From: Crenobacter intestini
GTDB lineage: Bacteria > Pseudomonadota > Gammaproteobacteria > Burkholderiales > Chromobacteriaceae
Assembly: GCF_004919095.1 (NCBI RefSeq)
Contig: NZ_STGJ01000005.1
Coordinates: forward strand, 143,340 to 207,339
Direction: 5' to 3'
DNA: 64,000 nt
The position numbers were made by a program, and so were the translations under genes. Numbering within the stretch: position 1 is the stretch's first letter; each line of letters opens with the position of its first letter. Below, in pieces: positions 47,201 to 55,464 of this stretch. Below the pieces are notes generated by a model. The model was not told where the DNA came from. It made no database searches and worked only from the letters and a program-made list of their open reading frames with translations.

Positions 47201-47322
47201 GGGGGCCGATGGCGGTGGCGATCATGGGTGGCCTCTTGGTCGCGACCGTGCTGACCCTGCTGTTTTTGCCGGCGCTCTACGCGCAGTGGTTCCGCGTGCG
47301 CCGACCGGCGGCCGCGGCCTGA
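44266..47322 (+). CDS. RND-family efflux pump, inner-membrane permease
   Basis: A 1018-residue proton-driven exporter. The usual two halves, each with a periplasmic loop and about six membrane helices, can be seen. The proton-relay Asp pair is in LGLLVDDAIIAVEMM (TM4). PYLGYLLLPERAHAHGHDD marks the linker after TM6. The N terminus MRLNLSEWALKNQPLVRYLLVVLLLAGAWAYAQLGQKEDPEFTFKAM is typical of the heavy-metal/multidrug HAE-like group related to TriC and VmeI. The substrate cannot be told. It is the core of the tetR-adaptor-pump-channel operon. Confidence 0.95.
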   Translation: MRLNLSEWALKNQPLVRYLLVVLLLAGAWAYAQLGQKEDPEFTFKAMMVRVAWPGATAQQVEEQVTDKLERKLQEMGELEYVKSYSKPGEALFILNLREGVDPKKVKDYWYQVRKKLGDIRHTLPADVRGPYFNDEFGDTFGNMYAFTGDGFSYEELRREVDKARREVLRVPDVGKAEFVGEQEERIWVDLDNARLATLGLDARLIWAALAEQNATAGAGVFHTADERVWVRPSGAYDTVTEIENTPVAAGGRVFRLGDIATVSRGYADPPVMRMRFNGKPAIGLAVSMKEGGDVLKFGAALASQMDAVEAALPVGIAVDAISDQPKVVKSAVGEFMKALIEAVVIVLAVSFFSLGWRTGIVVALSIPLVLAMTFIAMYFFKIDLQRISLGSLIIALGLLVDDAIIAVEMMALKLEQGWNRFQAATFAYTSTAFPMLTGTLITAATFLPVGFAKSNAGEYVFSLFSVVTIALVLSWIVAVVFTPYLGYLLLPERAHAHGHDDVYQKPFYRRFRQAVVWCLDHRKLVIAATFGAFVLSVGAFKLFVAQQFFPASNRVELMVDMWLPQGASYAATEREAKKLEAKLAGDPGIASLTTYVGAGSPRFFLSLDQQQQHPNFAQLMIMTRDQESREAVRARIRTLFDTDFPLVRGRVTRLENGPPVGYPVQFRVMGPDHDEVRAIASRVEDTLRAHPGTRQVNNDWGEQIKSLRVSIDQDKARVLGVSSQNLARQLQLLISGAQLTELREGDRTVAVMARLNKGEQLDVGKLGQLMVQTASGRYVPVSQLGKVEYVPEESIVWRRNRLPTVTVRADAVDGVQASDIARALWPKLQEMQKTLPLGYHIEVGGSLEASQKSQEAINKVAPLMVVVVLTLLMLQLKSFQRTLMVVLTAPLGLIGVTMALIAFSAPFGFVAMLGVIALSGMIMRNSVILVDQIESDIGDGIDPYEAVVGSTVRRFRPIMLTALAAILAMIPLTRSTFWGPMAVAIMGGLLVATVLTLLFLPALYAQWFRVRRPAAAA

Positions 47323-47347
47323 ACCTGACAGACATGAAAGACCAAGC

Positions 47348-48664
47348 ATGAACCGCATCGCACCAACGCTCGCCGTCCTTGCCGCCGCCTGCCTGGCCCC
47401 CGCCGCGCACGCGTTCGACCTGTACGAGGCGTGGGCCGCCGCCCGCCAGTACGACGCGAACTTCGCCGCGCAAAAGGCCGAACGCGACGCCGGCCTGCAA
47501 AAGCGCGAACAGGGCCTGGCCGGGCTGCTGCCGCAGGTCGGCGTCGGCGCCAGCTACACCCGCAGCAACGACATCGAACCGGTGAAGACCTCGCCCTCGG
47601 GCAGCTACGGCAGCCACGGCTGGCAGGCGTCGCTCAGCCAGCCGCTGTTCGACGTCGGCGCGTGGACCGGCTACCAGAAAGGCAAGCTCGCCAGCCGCCT
47701 GGCCGACACCCGCTTTGACGCGGCCACCCAGACGCTGATCCTCGACGTTGCCCGCGCCTACTTCGGCGTGCTGCTCTCGCAGGACACCGTCGCGTCGGTG
47801 CAGGCGGCCAAGAAGGCGTTCGCCAAGCAGCTCGAGCAGGCGAAGAAGTCGTTCGACGTCGGCACCTCGACCATCCTCGACACCTACGAGGCGCAGGCCC
47901 GCTTCAACGCGGCGTCCGCGCGCGAGATCGCCGCGCTCTCCGAGCTCGAGGTGCGGCGCAACGCGCTCAAGACCCTGACCGGACTCGACGCGCAGGCCAT
48001 CGCGCCGCTCAAGGGCAAGGTCGCGCTCGCGCCGCCGACGCCGGACAAGGTCGAACCGTGGATAGAACGCGCGCTCGCGCAGAACCCGGCCGTCGCCGCC
48101 GCGGCGCAGCAGCTTGCGCTGGCCGAGCAGGATCTGACTGCCTCGCGCGGCCAGCACCTGCCCAAGCTTTCGCTGTCGGCCGCCTACCAGGACCGCACGA
48201 CCAATAACCCGAATGCGGTGCTGCAGCAGGTCAACGACAGCCGCGGCAGCTCGGTCGGCGTGACGCTGAGCATGCCGATCTACGCCGGCGGCGGCATCAA
48301 CTCAAGAGTCGCCGAGTCGGTCGCGCTGCGCGAACAGGCCAGCGAGACGCTGGAGGCGACCCGCCGCAAGGTACGCGAGAACGTGCGCGCGGCCTTCCTC
48401 GGCGTCGCCAACGGCGCCGCGCTGGTCGACGCCAACGAGCGGCTGCTGGTCTCGGCGAAGAACCAGCTGGACGCAACCCGTCTGGGCAGAGAAGTCGGCG
48501 TGCGCACCATCCTTGACCTGCTCTCCGCCGAGCAGGCGTACTACGAGGCCGAGCGCACGCTGGCCGAGTCGCGCTACAACTACCTGACCGCCCAGCTGCA
48601 ACTGGCGCTCGCCGCCGGCGAACTCTCCGAGACCACGCTGCGCGGCGTCAACCGCTACTTCTGA
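47348..48664 (+). CDS. TolC-family outer-membrane channel
   Basis: A 438-residue TolC-like protein with a signal peptide (MNRIAPTLAVLAAACLAPAAHA) and two duplicated OEP halves, each with long helices forming the periplasmic tunnel (ARQYDANFAAQKAERDAGLQKREQGLAGLLPQVGVGASYTRSND and LAQNPAVAAAAQQLALAEQDLTASRGQHLPKLSLSAAYQD). The C-terminal end LAAGELSETTLRGVNRYF lacks the extra tail of TolC. It completes the efflux operon. Confidence 0.93.
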   Translation: MNRIAPTLAVLAAACLAPAAHAFDLYEAWAAARQYDANFAAQKAERDAGLQKREQGLAGLLPQVGVGASYTRSNDIEPVKTSPSGSYGSHGWQASLSQPLFDVGAWTGYQKGKLASRLADTRFDAATQTLILDVARAYFGVLLSQDTVASVQAAKKAFAKQLEQAKKSFDVGTSTILDTYEAQARFNAASAREIAALSELEVRRNALKTLTGLDAQAIAPLKGKVALAPPTPDKVEPWIERALAQNPAVAAAAQQLALAEQDLTASRGQHLPKLSLSAAYQDRTTNNPNAVLQQVNDSRGSSVGVTLSMPIYAGGGINSRVAESVALREQASETLEATRRKVRENVRAAFLGVANGAALVDANERLLVSAKNQLDATRLGREVGVRTILDLLSAEQAYYEAERTLAESRYNYLTAQLQLALAAGELSETTLRGVNRYF

Positions 48665-48671
48665 ACAGGCC

Positions 48672-48692
48672 GGCGGCGCTTCGCGCGCCGCC
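48672..48692 (+). terminator. Weak GC hairpin at the end of the efflux operon
   Basis: Eight-base arms GGCGGCGC/GCGCCGCC just after the tolC-like stop codon, without a U-run. The rest of the 288-base gap to gabT holds the predicted gabT promoter region. Confidence 0.35.
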
Positions 48693-48881
48693 CGCCTCCC
48701 CCTCGGCCCAGACGCCGCCCTCACCCTCTACCGGAACGACGCGCCTGCGCCGCTCACGTCAACCTTGCAAGCCACCAATGCCCACGGCATTTCCTCGCCT
48801 TTCTGTCGCCATTTCGCCAACGCCCGCGAGCGGGGTGTTTAATTTATCGATATGCCTGTAGCAAGTCGCTAAACAGCCGAT

Positions 48882-48916
48882 TAGAATGATCCGGCGGACT
48901 GTCCGACAATCCGGAC
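48882..48916 (+). promoter_or_regulatory. -10 element and GTCCG-N6-CGGAC dyad before gabT
   Basis: TAGAAT at 48882-48887 suits a -10 box; no convincing -35 was found. GTCCGACAATCCGGAC (48901-48916) is a perfect 5-6-5 inverted repeat directly downstream of the start point, a natural operator position. Which regulator binds is unknown. Confidence 0.45.
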
Positions 48917-48952
48917 GCTCACAGCGACAGAACAACGAAGACGAGGCAAACC

Positions 48953-50221
48953 ATGACCGACAGCAAAGACCTTCTCGAACGCAAGGCCCAGGCCACCCCG
49001 CGCGGCGTGGGCGTGATGTGCAACTTCTTCGCCGAGCGCGCGAAGAACGCCGAGCTGTGGGACAGCGAGGGCCGCCGCTACATCGACTTTGCCGGCGGCA
49101 TCGGCGTACTCAACACCGGCCACCTGCACGACAAGGTGCAGCGCGCGGTCGCCGAGCAACTGAACAAGTTCAGCCACACCTGCTACCAGGTCGTGCCGTA
49201 CGAGAGCTATATCCGCGTCGCCGAGAAGATCAACGCGCACGCGCCGGGCGACTTCGCCAAGAAGACCGCCTTCTTCACCACCGGCGCCGAAGCCGTCGAG
49301 AACGCGATCAAGATCGCGCGCGCGGCGACCGGCCGCTCGGGCGTGATCGCCTTCGGCGGCGGCTTCCACGGCCGCACCATGATGGGCATGGCGCTGACCG
49401 GCAAGGTCGCGCCGTACAAGATCGGCTTCGGCCCGTTCCCGGCCGAGGTTTTCCACGCGGCCTTCCCGAACGCGCTGTACGGCGTGTCCATTGAGGATTC
49501 GATCGCCAGCATCGAGAAGCTGTTCAAGTGCGACATCGAGCCCTCCCGCGTCGCCGCGATCATTTACGAGCCGGTACAGGGTGAAGGCGGCTTCTACACC
49601 GCGCCGGCCGAGTGGGTCGCCGCGATCCGCAAGCTGTGCGACGCCCACGGCATCCTGATGATCGCCGACGAAGTGCAGGCAGGCTTCGCGCGCACCGGCA
49701 AGTTCTTCGCCAGCGAACACTACGGCGTTGCCCCCGACCTGATCACCACCGCCAAGTCGCTGGCCGGCGGTTTCCCGCTCTCCGCGGTGGTCGGCCGTGC
49801 CGACGTGATGGACGCGCCGGCGCCGGGTGGCCTGGGCGGCACCTACGCCGGTAGCCCGCTCGCGCTGGCCGCCGCCGACGCGGTGATCGACGCGATCGAG
49901 GAAGAGAAGCTGCTCGAGCGCGCCGAGCGCCTGGGCGCGGCGCTGAAAGAAAAGCTCACCGCCATGAAGAAGGTCGTGCCGCAGATCGCCGACGTGCGCG
50001 GCCCGGGCGCGATGGTCGCCGTCGAGTTCAACAAGGCCGACGGCAGCGGCCCGGACGCCGACTTCGCCAAGAAGGTGCAGGCGCACGCGCTGGCTAACGG
50101 GCTGATCCTGCTCACCTGCGGCGTCAACTACAACGTGGTGCGTTTCCTGTTCCCGCTGACCATCGAAGACGCAATCTTCGCCGAGGCGCTGTCCAAGCTG
50201 GAAGCCGCCCTCATCGCCTGA
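48953..50221 (+). CDS. gabT: 4-aminobutyrate--2-oxoglutarate transaminase
   Basis: A 422-residue PLP enzyme that converts GABA to succinate semialdehyde. TTGAEAVENAIKIARAATGRSGVIAFGGGFHGRTMMGMALTGK, DEVQAGFARTGKFFASEHYGV and the PLP lysine in DLITTAKSLAGGFPLSAVVG are present. The C terminus TCGVNYNVVRFLFPLTIEDAIFAEALSKLE fits GabT. It heads gabT-gabD-puuB and follows a gap with a candidate operator. Confidence 0.95.
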   Translation: MTDSKDLLERKAQATPRGVGVMCNFFAERAKNAELWDSEGRRYIDFAGGIGVLNTGHLHDKVQRAVAEQLNKFSHTCYQVVPYESYIRVAEKINAHAPGDFAKKTAFFTTGAEAVENAIKIARAATGRSGVIAFGGGFHGRTMMGMALTGKVAPYKIGFGPFPAEVFHAAFPNALYGVSIEDSIASIEKLFKCDIEPSRVAAIIYEPVQGEGGFYTAPAEWVAAIRKLCDAHGILMIADEVQAGFARTGKFFASEHYGVAPDLITTAKSLAGGFPLSAVVGRADVMDAPAPGGLGGTYAGSPLALAAADAVIDAIEEEKLLERAERLGAALKEKLTAMKKVVPQIADVRGPGAMVAVEFNKADGSGPDADFAKKVQAHALANGLILLTCGVNYNVVRFLFPLTIEDAIFAEALSKLEAALIA

Positions 50222-50246
50222 GCCCACGCCGACAAGGAAGCCTGAC

Positions 50247-51707
50247 ATGTTGCAACTGAAAGACCCGACGCTGCTGCGCGAGCAATGCTACCTGGCCGGC
50301 CAGTGGGTCGATGCCGACAACGGCGAGACGATCCCGGTGCACAACCCGGCCACCGGCGAGCTGATCGGCACCGTGCCCAAGATGGGCCGCGCCGAGGCCG
50401 AGCGTTCCGTCGCCGCGGCGGCCGACGCGTTCAAGCTGTGGAAGAAGAAGACCGCCAAGGAACGCGCGCAGGTGCTGCGCCGCTGGTTCGACCTGATGAT
50501 GGCCAACCAGGAAGACCTCGCCGTCATCCTGACCGCCGAACAGGGCAAGCCGCTGGCCGAGGCGCGCGGTGAGATCGCCTACGGCGCGTCCTACATCGAG
50601 TGGTACGGCGAGGAAGCCAAGCGCGTCTACGGCGACACCATCCCCGGCCCCGGTCTTGATCGCCGCATCCTGGTCACCCGCGAGCCGATCGGCGTCACCG
50701 CCGCGATCACGCCGTGGAACTTCCCCAACGCGATGATCACCCGCAAGGCCGCACCGGCACTGGCCGCCGGCTGCCCGATGGTGGTGCGCCCGGCCTCGCA
50801 GACGCCGTTCTCGGCGCTGGCGATCGCCGTGCTCGCCGAGCGTGCCGGCGTACCCGCCGGCGTGTTCTCGGTGATCACCGGCGGCTCGACCGAAATCGGC
50901 GGCGTGCTCACCGGCTCGGACACCGTCAAGAAGTTCAGCTTCACCGGTTCGACCGAGGTCGGCCGCATGCTGACCGCGCAGTGCGCGGCGACCATCAAGA
51001 AGGTGTCGATGGAACTGGGCGGCAACGCGCCCTTCATCGTGTTCGACGACGCCGACCTCGACGCGGCGGTCGAGGGCGCGATGATTTCCAAGTACCGCAA
51101 CGCGGGCCAGACCTGCGTGTGCGCGAACCGCATCCTGGTGCAGGACGGCGTGTACGACGCCTTCGTCGAGAAGTTCGCCGCCGCGGTCGCCAGACTCAAG
51201 GTCGGCAACGGCATGGACGACGGCGTCAACCAGGGGCCGATGATCGACAGCAAGGCGGTCGCCAAGGTCGAGGAGCATATCGCCGACGCGCTCGAAAAGG
51301 GCGGCACGCTGGTGAGCGGCGGGCGCCGCCACGCGCTGGGCGGTTCCTTCTTCGAGCCGACCATCATCCGCGACGTCACCCCGGCGATGAAGGTCGCCCG
51401 CGAGGAGACCTTCGGCCCGCTGGCGCCGGTGTTCCGCTTCAAGAGCGAAGAAGAGGCGCTCTCGATGGCCAACGACACCGAGTTCGGCCTCGCCTCGTAC
51501 TTCTACGCACGCGACATCGGCCGCATCTTCCGCGTCAGCGAAGGGCTCGAGTACGGCATGGTCGCCGCCAACACCGGCATCCTGTCCAACGAGATGGCGC
51601 CCTTTGGCGGGGTCAAGCAGTCCGGCCTCGGCCGCGAGGGCTCCAAGTACGGCATCGAGGACTACCTCGAGATCAAGTACGTGCTGATCGGCGGCGTCGA
51701 CCGCTAA
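50247..51707 (+). CDS. gabD: NAD(P)-dependent succinate-semialdehyde dehydrogenase
   Basis: A 486-residue aldehyde dehydrogenase. ITPWNFPNAMITRKAAPALAAGCPMVVRPA, FTGSTEVGRMLTAQCA, the catalytic Glu in MELGGNAPFIVFDDADLD and the catalytic Cys in NAGQTCVCANRILVQ are visible. The GabD-specific RKAAPALAAGC segment and the gabT partner make succinate semialdehyde the expected substrate. It starts 25 bases after gabT. Confidence 0.95.
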   Translation: MLQLKDPTLLREQCYLAGQWVDADNGETIPVHNPATGELIGTVPKMGRAEAERSVAAAADAFKLWKKKTAKERAQVLRRWFDLMMANQEDLAVILTAEQGKPLAEARGEIAYGASYIEWYGEEAKRVYGDTIPGPGLDRRILVTREPIGVTAAITPWNFPNAMITRKAAPALAAGCPMVVRPASQTPFSALAIAVLAERAGVPAGVFSVITGGSTEIGGVLTGSDTVKKFSFTGSTEVGRMLTAQCAATIKKVSMELGGNAPFIVFDDADLDAAVEGAMISKYRNAGQTCVCANRILVQDGVYDAFVEKFAAAVARLKVGNGMDDGVNQGPMIDSKAVAKVEEHIADALEKGGTLVSGGRRHALGGSFFEPTIIRDVTPAMKVAREETFGPLAPVFRFKSEEEALSMANDTEFGLASYFYARDIGRIFRVSEGLEYGMVAANTGILSNEMAPFGGVKQSGLGREGSKYGIEDYLEIKYVLIGGVDR

Positions 51708-51730
51708 ACGCCCGTCCGGGCGCAAGCGAG

Positions 51731-51753
51731 GGGCCGCCCGCGGGCGGCCCTTT
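51731..51753 (+). terminator. Terminator-like palindrome after gabD
   Basis: A 20-base perfect palindrome GGGCCGCCCG/CGGGCGGCCC followed by UUUG. The U-run is short, so partial read-through to puuB is likely. Confidence 0.7.
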
Positions 51754-51784
51754 GCACACCATAACAACAAGCAAGGAAACAGCC

Positions 51785-53077
51785 ATGCACAAGGAAGACT
51801 TCAGCCACCACGCGCCGTCCTACTACGCCGCCAGCGCCAACCAAAGCCCCGGGCGTCCCGCCCTCGCGGGCAAGGTCCGGGCCGACGTCTGCGTGATCGG
51901 CGCAGGGTTCACCGGCATCTCGACCGCGCTGCACCTGGCCGAGGCTGGCTACAAGGTCATCGTGCTCGAGGCCGCTCGGGTCGGCTGGGGCGCATCGGGG
52001 CGCAACGGCGGGCAGATCGTCAACAGTTACAGCCGCGACATCGACGTGATCGAGGCGCGCCACGGCAAGGAAGCCGCCGCGCGGCTGGGCGCGATGGCGT
52101 TCGAGGGCGGCCGCATCATCCGCGAGCGGATCAAGCAATATGGCATCCAGTGCGACCTGAAAGACGGCAACGTGTTCGCCGCGTTCACCCAGAAGCAGCT
52201 GGACGAACTGTCCGCGAAAAAGGCGCTGTGGGAGCGTTACGGCCACACCGGCATCCGGATGGTCGACAAGGCCGGCATGCGCGGCATCGTCGACAGCGAC
52301 GCTTACTGCGGCGCGCTGCTCGACACCTGGGGCGGCCACCTGCACCCGCTGAACCTGGTGCTGGGCGAGGCGGCGGCGTTCGAGTCGCTGGGCGGCGTGA
52401 TCTGCGAAATGAGCCCGGTGACCGCCTTGGTCGAAGGCGAACCGGCACGCGTACGCACCGCCAGCGGTGAAGTCGAGGCCGACTTCGTGGTGGTGGCCGG
52501 CAACGCCTACCTCGGCAACCTGATCCCCAGGCTCGCCGAGAAGACGCTACCTTGCGGCACGCAGGTGGTCACCACCGCGCCGCTGGATGCCGCGCTTGCG
52601 CGCAGCCTGCTGCCGGGCGACAACTGCGTCGAGGACTGCAACTTCCTGCTCGACTACTACCGGCTGACTGCTGACCACCGCCTGCTGTACGGCGGCGGCA
52701 CCGTGTACGGCGCGCGCGACCCGGGCGAAATCGAGTCGCTGATCCGCCCCAAGCTGGAAAAGACCTTCCCGCAGCTTGCGGGCGTCAAGATCGACTACAC
52801 CTGGACCGGCAACTTCTCGCTGACGCTCAGCCGCCTGCCGCAGGCCGGCCGCATCGGCCGCAACGTCTACTACTCGCAGGGCTGCTCGGGGCACGGCGTC
52901 ACCTACACCCATCTGGCCGGCCGCCTGCTGTCCGAGGCGATCCGCGGCCAGAACGGGCGCTTCGACGCCTTCGCCGCGCTGCCGCACTACCCGTTCCCGG
53001 GCGGGCGCTTACTGCGCGTGCCGATGCTGACGCTGGGCGCGTGGTGGTACGGCGTGCGCGACAAGGTCGGCGTCTGA
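51785..53077 (+). CDS. puuB: Gamma-glutamylputrescine oxidase PuuB-like FAD enzyme
   Basis: A 430-residue DAO-family flavoprotein. The FAD dinucleotide motif DVCVIGAGFTGISTALHLAEAGYKVIVLEA, the GWGASGRNGGQIVNSYSRDI motif common in PuuB and the C-terminal YSQGCSGHGVTYTHLAGRLLSEAI are seen. The N-terminal APSYYAASAN matches the PuuB/OrdL group. Following gabTD it would deliver gamma-glutamyl-aminobutyraldehyde in putrescine breakdown; the ligase and hydrolase genes are elsewhere. Convergent with the diguanylate cyclase, one base apart. Confidence 0.9.
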   Translation: MHKEDFSHHAPSYYAASANQSPGRPALAGKVRADVCVIGAGFTGISTALHLAEAGYKVIVLEAARVGWGASGRNGGQIVNSYSRDIDVIEARHGKEAAARLGAMAFEGGRIIRERIKQYGIQCDLKDGNVFAAFTQKQLDELSAKKALWERYGHTGIRMVDKAGMRGIVDSDAYCGALLDTWGGHLHPLNLVLGEAAAFESLGGVICEMSPVTALVEGEPARVRTASGEVEADFVVVAGNAYLGNLIPRLAEKTLPCGTQVVTTAPLDAALARSLLPGDNCVEDCNFLLDYYRLTADHRLLYGGGTVYGARDPGEIESLIRPKLEKTFPQLAGVKIDYTWTGNFSLTLSRLPQAGRIGRNVYYSQGCSGHGVTYTHLAGRLLSEAIRGQNGRFDAFAALPHYPFPGGRLLRVPMLTLGAWWYGVRDKVGV

Positions 53078-53078
53078 G

Positions 53079-55394
53079 TCAGACCGCCAGTTCGACGCGG
53101 TCGCGGCCGGCGCGTTTGGCGCGGTAGCACGCCGCGTCGGCCCGCGCGAGGGCGGTGGCCGCGTCGTCGTCCCCCGACAGCGAAGTCACCCCGGTGCTCG
53201 CGCTCAGGCCGAGCGCCAAACCGTCGGCCGCCGCCACCCGCAGGCGGGCAATCTCGACACCGACCCGCTCGAGCAGTTGCTGCGCGGCGTCCGGCGGGCA
53301 GCCGGGCAACAGCAGGGCAAACTCGTCCCCACCCAGCCGGGCGACGGTGTCGCCCTCGCGCACCCGCTGCGCCAGCACGCGGGCGACCTGCTGCAACATC
53401 AGGTCGCCCGCCGCGTGCCCGCCCCGGTCGTTGACCGCCTTGAAGCCGTCCAGGTCGAGCACCGCCAGCGCGGCACGGACACCGTCAGCCTGCAGCGCCT
53501 GATGCAGCGCCGTCTCCAGCCCTCGGCGGTTGAAAAGCCCGGTCAGCGGGTCGTGCAGCGCCTGGTAGCGGTGGCTGGCCTCGCGTGCGCGCCGCTCGGT
53601 GTCGTCGTGCAGCACGTAGACGCGGTAACCCTGCATCGCCCCTTGCGCGCATACCGACGACAGCGTCAGCGTCACCGCACGCCGGCTGCCGGTCGCCGCC
53701 TCCAGGTCCAGCTCCAGCGTCTTGCGCCCTTCGGCTTCGAGCACGCGGGCGCCGACCGGCAAGCCGCTCCCCGGCTCAAGCAGGCCGACCACGGCCCCCA
53801 GCCGCCGCCCGAGCGCGCCGGCGCCGCGCACGCCGAGCATGCGCTGGGCCGGCGCGTTCAGGTATTCGACCTCGTCGCGGTGATTGGTCAGCACCACCGC
53901 GTCGGCGATCGACTCCAGAATGGCCGCCTGCCGCTCGCGTTCGCCCTGCAGCGCCTGGAATTCGGCATCCTGCCGGGTGATGTCGAGCAGCACGACCAGG
54001 CAGCACGCACTGTCCAGCGCGACGATGCTCGCCTCGAGCAGCCGCTCGCCACCCGGGGTGCGAAATCGCGCGCGCAACTGGGTGACGCCGGCACTTTCGC
54101 CCGCGTCGGCGAGCGCGCGCAGGATGCGCGCGCAATCGTCGCCGTGCGCGTTGTGCAGCCAGCGCCCGTCAGCGGCGCCAAGCAGGGTGTTCGCCATCTG
54201 GTTGACGTAGCGCGGTACCCCCGAACGGCTGCACACCAGCACCCCCAGCGGCGAGGCTTCGTTGAGCGCCTTAAAGAAGGCCTCGCGCTCGGCCGCGTCC
54301 GCTTCGCTCGCCTCGCGCGCGGCCAGCGCGCGGTTGTACGCGCGGGCCAGGTGGGCCAGTTCGCGTACGCCGTCCTCGGCCAGCGGCACATGGTCTTCTC
54401 CCGCCTGCGCACGCTCAAGCTGCGTCTCGATCGCGTCCAGCGGGCGCAGCAGGCGGCGCATCAGCCACCACGCCAAGGGCGGTACCAGCAAGAGCCAGAC
54501 CAGGCCCAGCCCCAGCAGGGTACGCGTCAGCGCAAGCAGCGGCGCGTCCGCTTCGCCGGCAGGCAAGGCGCCGCCGAGCACCCAGCCAGCGGCCTGCAGC
54601 GGACGGTAGGCGACGATCCCCTCGCCGCCGTCGGGCAGCCCTTCGCGGCCGACGCTGGCCACGCCCTCTGCGAGGGCACGCGCGAGCGACGGCAATTCGC
54701 CGGCCAGCTGGAACGGGCGGTCGATCAGCGTCGGCGCCGGATGGTAGATGAAACGCCCGCCCTGCTTCGACAGCAGCACGATATAGCCGTGCTCGCCGAT
54801 GCGGATCCCGGCCAGTTCGCCGAACATTTCCTGCGAGAAAAGCTCGAGCGTGCCCGCGAGCATGCCGGAGAACTCGCCATCCGGCCCGAGGATGGGCGCG
54901 GTGACGACCAGCAGGCGCCGCCCAGTCTTGGCGAGGAAGGGGTCGGAGACCTGTGGCCTGAGGGTGTCGCGGGTCTGCCGGAAGTAGTCGCGCTCGGCGA
55001 CGCTGACGCCGACCCGGCCGGGCTGGCTCGGGTAGTCGGCGATGATGGTGCCGTGGCGGTCGTAGAGGATGGCCGCCGAAAACGGCCCCTTGAAATGGCT
55101 GAAGCGCGTGACCAGCGATGCCGCGTCGCGCGTAAGCTGCTCCGCTCCCACCGTCAGTTGCGCCGCGCCGTCGGACACCAGGCGCTGGCGCTGGCGCAGG
55201 CGGTCGTCGAAGTCGGTCGCCGTGCGCTCGACCAGCGCCGCGACCTGCGCGCGCCGCATCGCTTCGAGCGCGCCGCGCGACTCAAGGTAATAGACGCCGA
55301 TCAGCACCGCGCTGAGCAGCCAGCCGAAGGCCGCGCAAAACAGCGCCGCCCTGAACTTGAGCGAATGCGTGTCGAAAAGCCGCAGGACGCGCAC
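53079..55394 (-). CDS. Membrane diguanylate cyclase with dCACHE, HAMP, PAS and GGDEF domains
   Basis: A 771-residue sensor enzyme. Order: membrane helix (about 10-35), periplasmic double-CACHE sensor (about 40-280, FSHFKGPFSAAILYDRHGTIIADYP, GMLAGTLELFSQEMFGELAGIRIGEHGYIVLLSKQGG), second helix (about 288-312), HAMP (315-365), two PAS domains, GGDEF (about 610-771). The active site is GGDEF in VARLGGDEFALL, and an intact RxxD inhibitory site (REGD) lies five residues before it, so c-di-GMP made here should feed back. No EAL domain. The start is GTG 55394 with AGAGGA upstream. Stand-alone unit. Confidence 0.93.
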   Translation of the reverse strand: MRVLRLFDTHSLKFRAALFCAAFGWLLSAVLIGVYYLESRGALEAMRRAQVAALVERTATDFDDRLRQRQRLVSDGAAQLTVGAEQLTRDAASLVTRFSHFKGPFSAAILYDRHGTIIADYPSQPGRVGVSVAERDYFRQTRDTLRPQVSDPFLAKTGRRLLVVTAPILGPDGEFSGMLAGTLELFSQEMFGELAGIRIGEHGYIVLLSKQGGRFIYHPAPTLIDRPFQLAGELPSLARALAEGVASVGREGLPDGGEGIVAYRPLQAAGWVLGGALPAGEADAPLLALTRTLLGLGLVWLLLVPPLAWWLMRRLLRPLDAIETQLERAQAGEDHVPLAEDGVRELAHLARAYNRALAAREASEADAAEREAFFKALNEASPLGVLVCSRSGVPRYVNQMANTLLGAADGRWLHNAHGDDCARILRALADAGESAGVTQLRARFRTPGGERLLEASIVALDSACCLVVLLDITRQDAEFQALQGERERQAAILESIADAVVLTNHRDEVEYLNAPAQRMLGVRGAGALGRRLGAVVGLLEPGSGLPVGARVLEAEGRKTLELDLEAATGSRRAVTLTLSSVCAQGAMQGYRVYVLHDDTERRAREASHRYQALHDPLTGLFNRRGLETALHQALQADGVRAALAVLDLDGFKAVNDRGGHAAGDLMLQQVARVLAQRVREGDTVARLGGDEFALLLPGCPPDAAQQLLERVGVEIARLRVAAADGLALGLSASTGVTSLSGDDDAATALARADAACYRAKRAGRDRVELAV

Positions 55395-55464
55395 CTGGCA
55401 ATCCTCTATAAATAGATTCGCCAGAGAAAATATACCAAATTAATAGAATTGCCCAGCGGCAGGC

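Noticed and set aside
43099..47358. Very long open frame on the minus strand opposite the RND pump operon
   Set aside because: It is a shadow of the GC-rich RND and adaptor genes: His/Arg/Gln-rich composition, no domain, no ribosome site.
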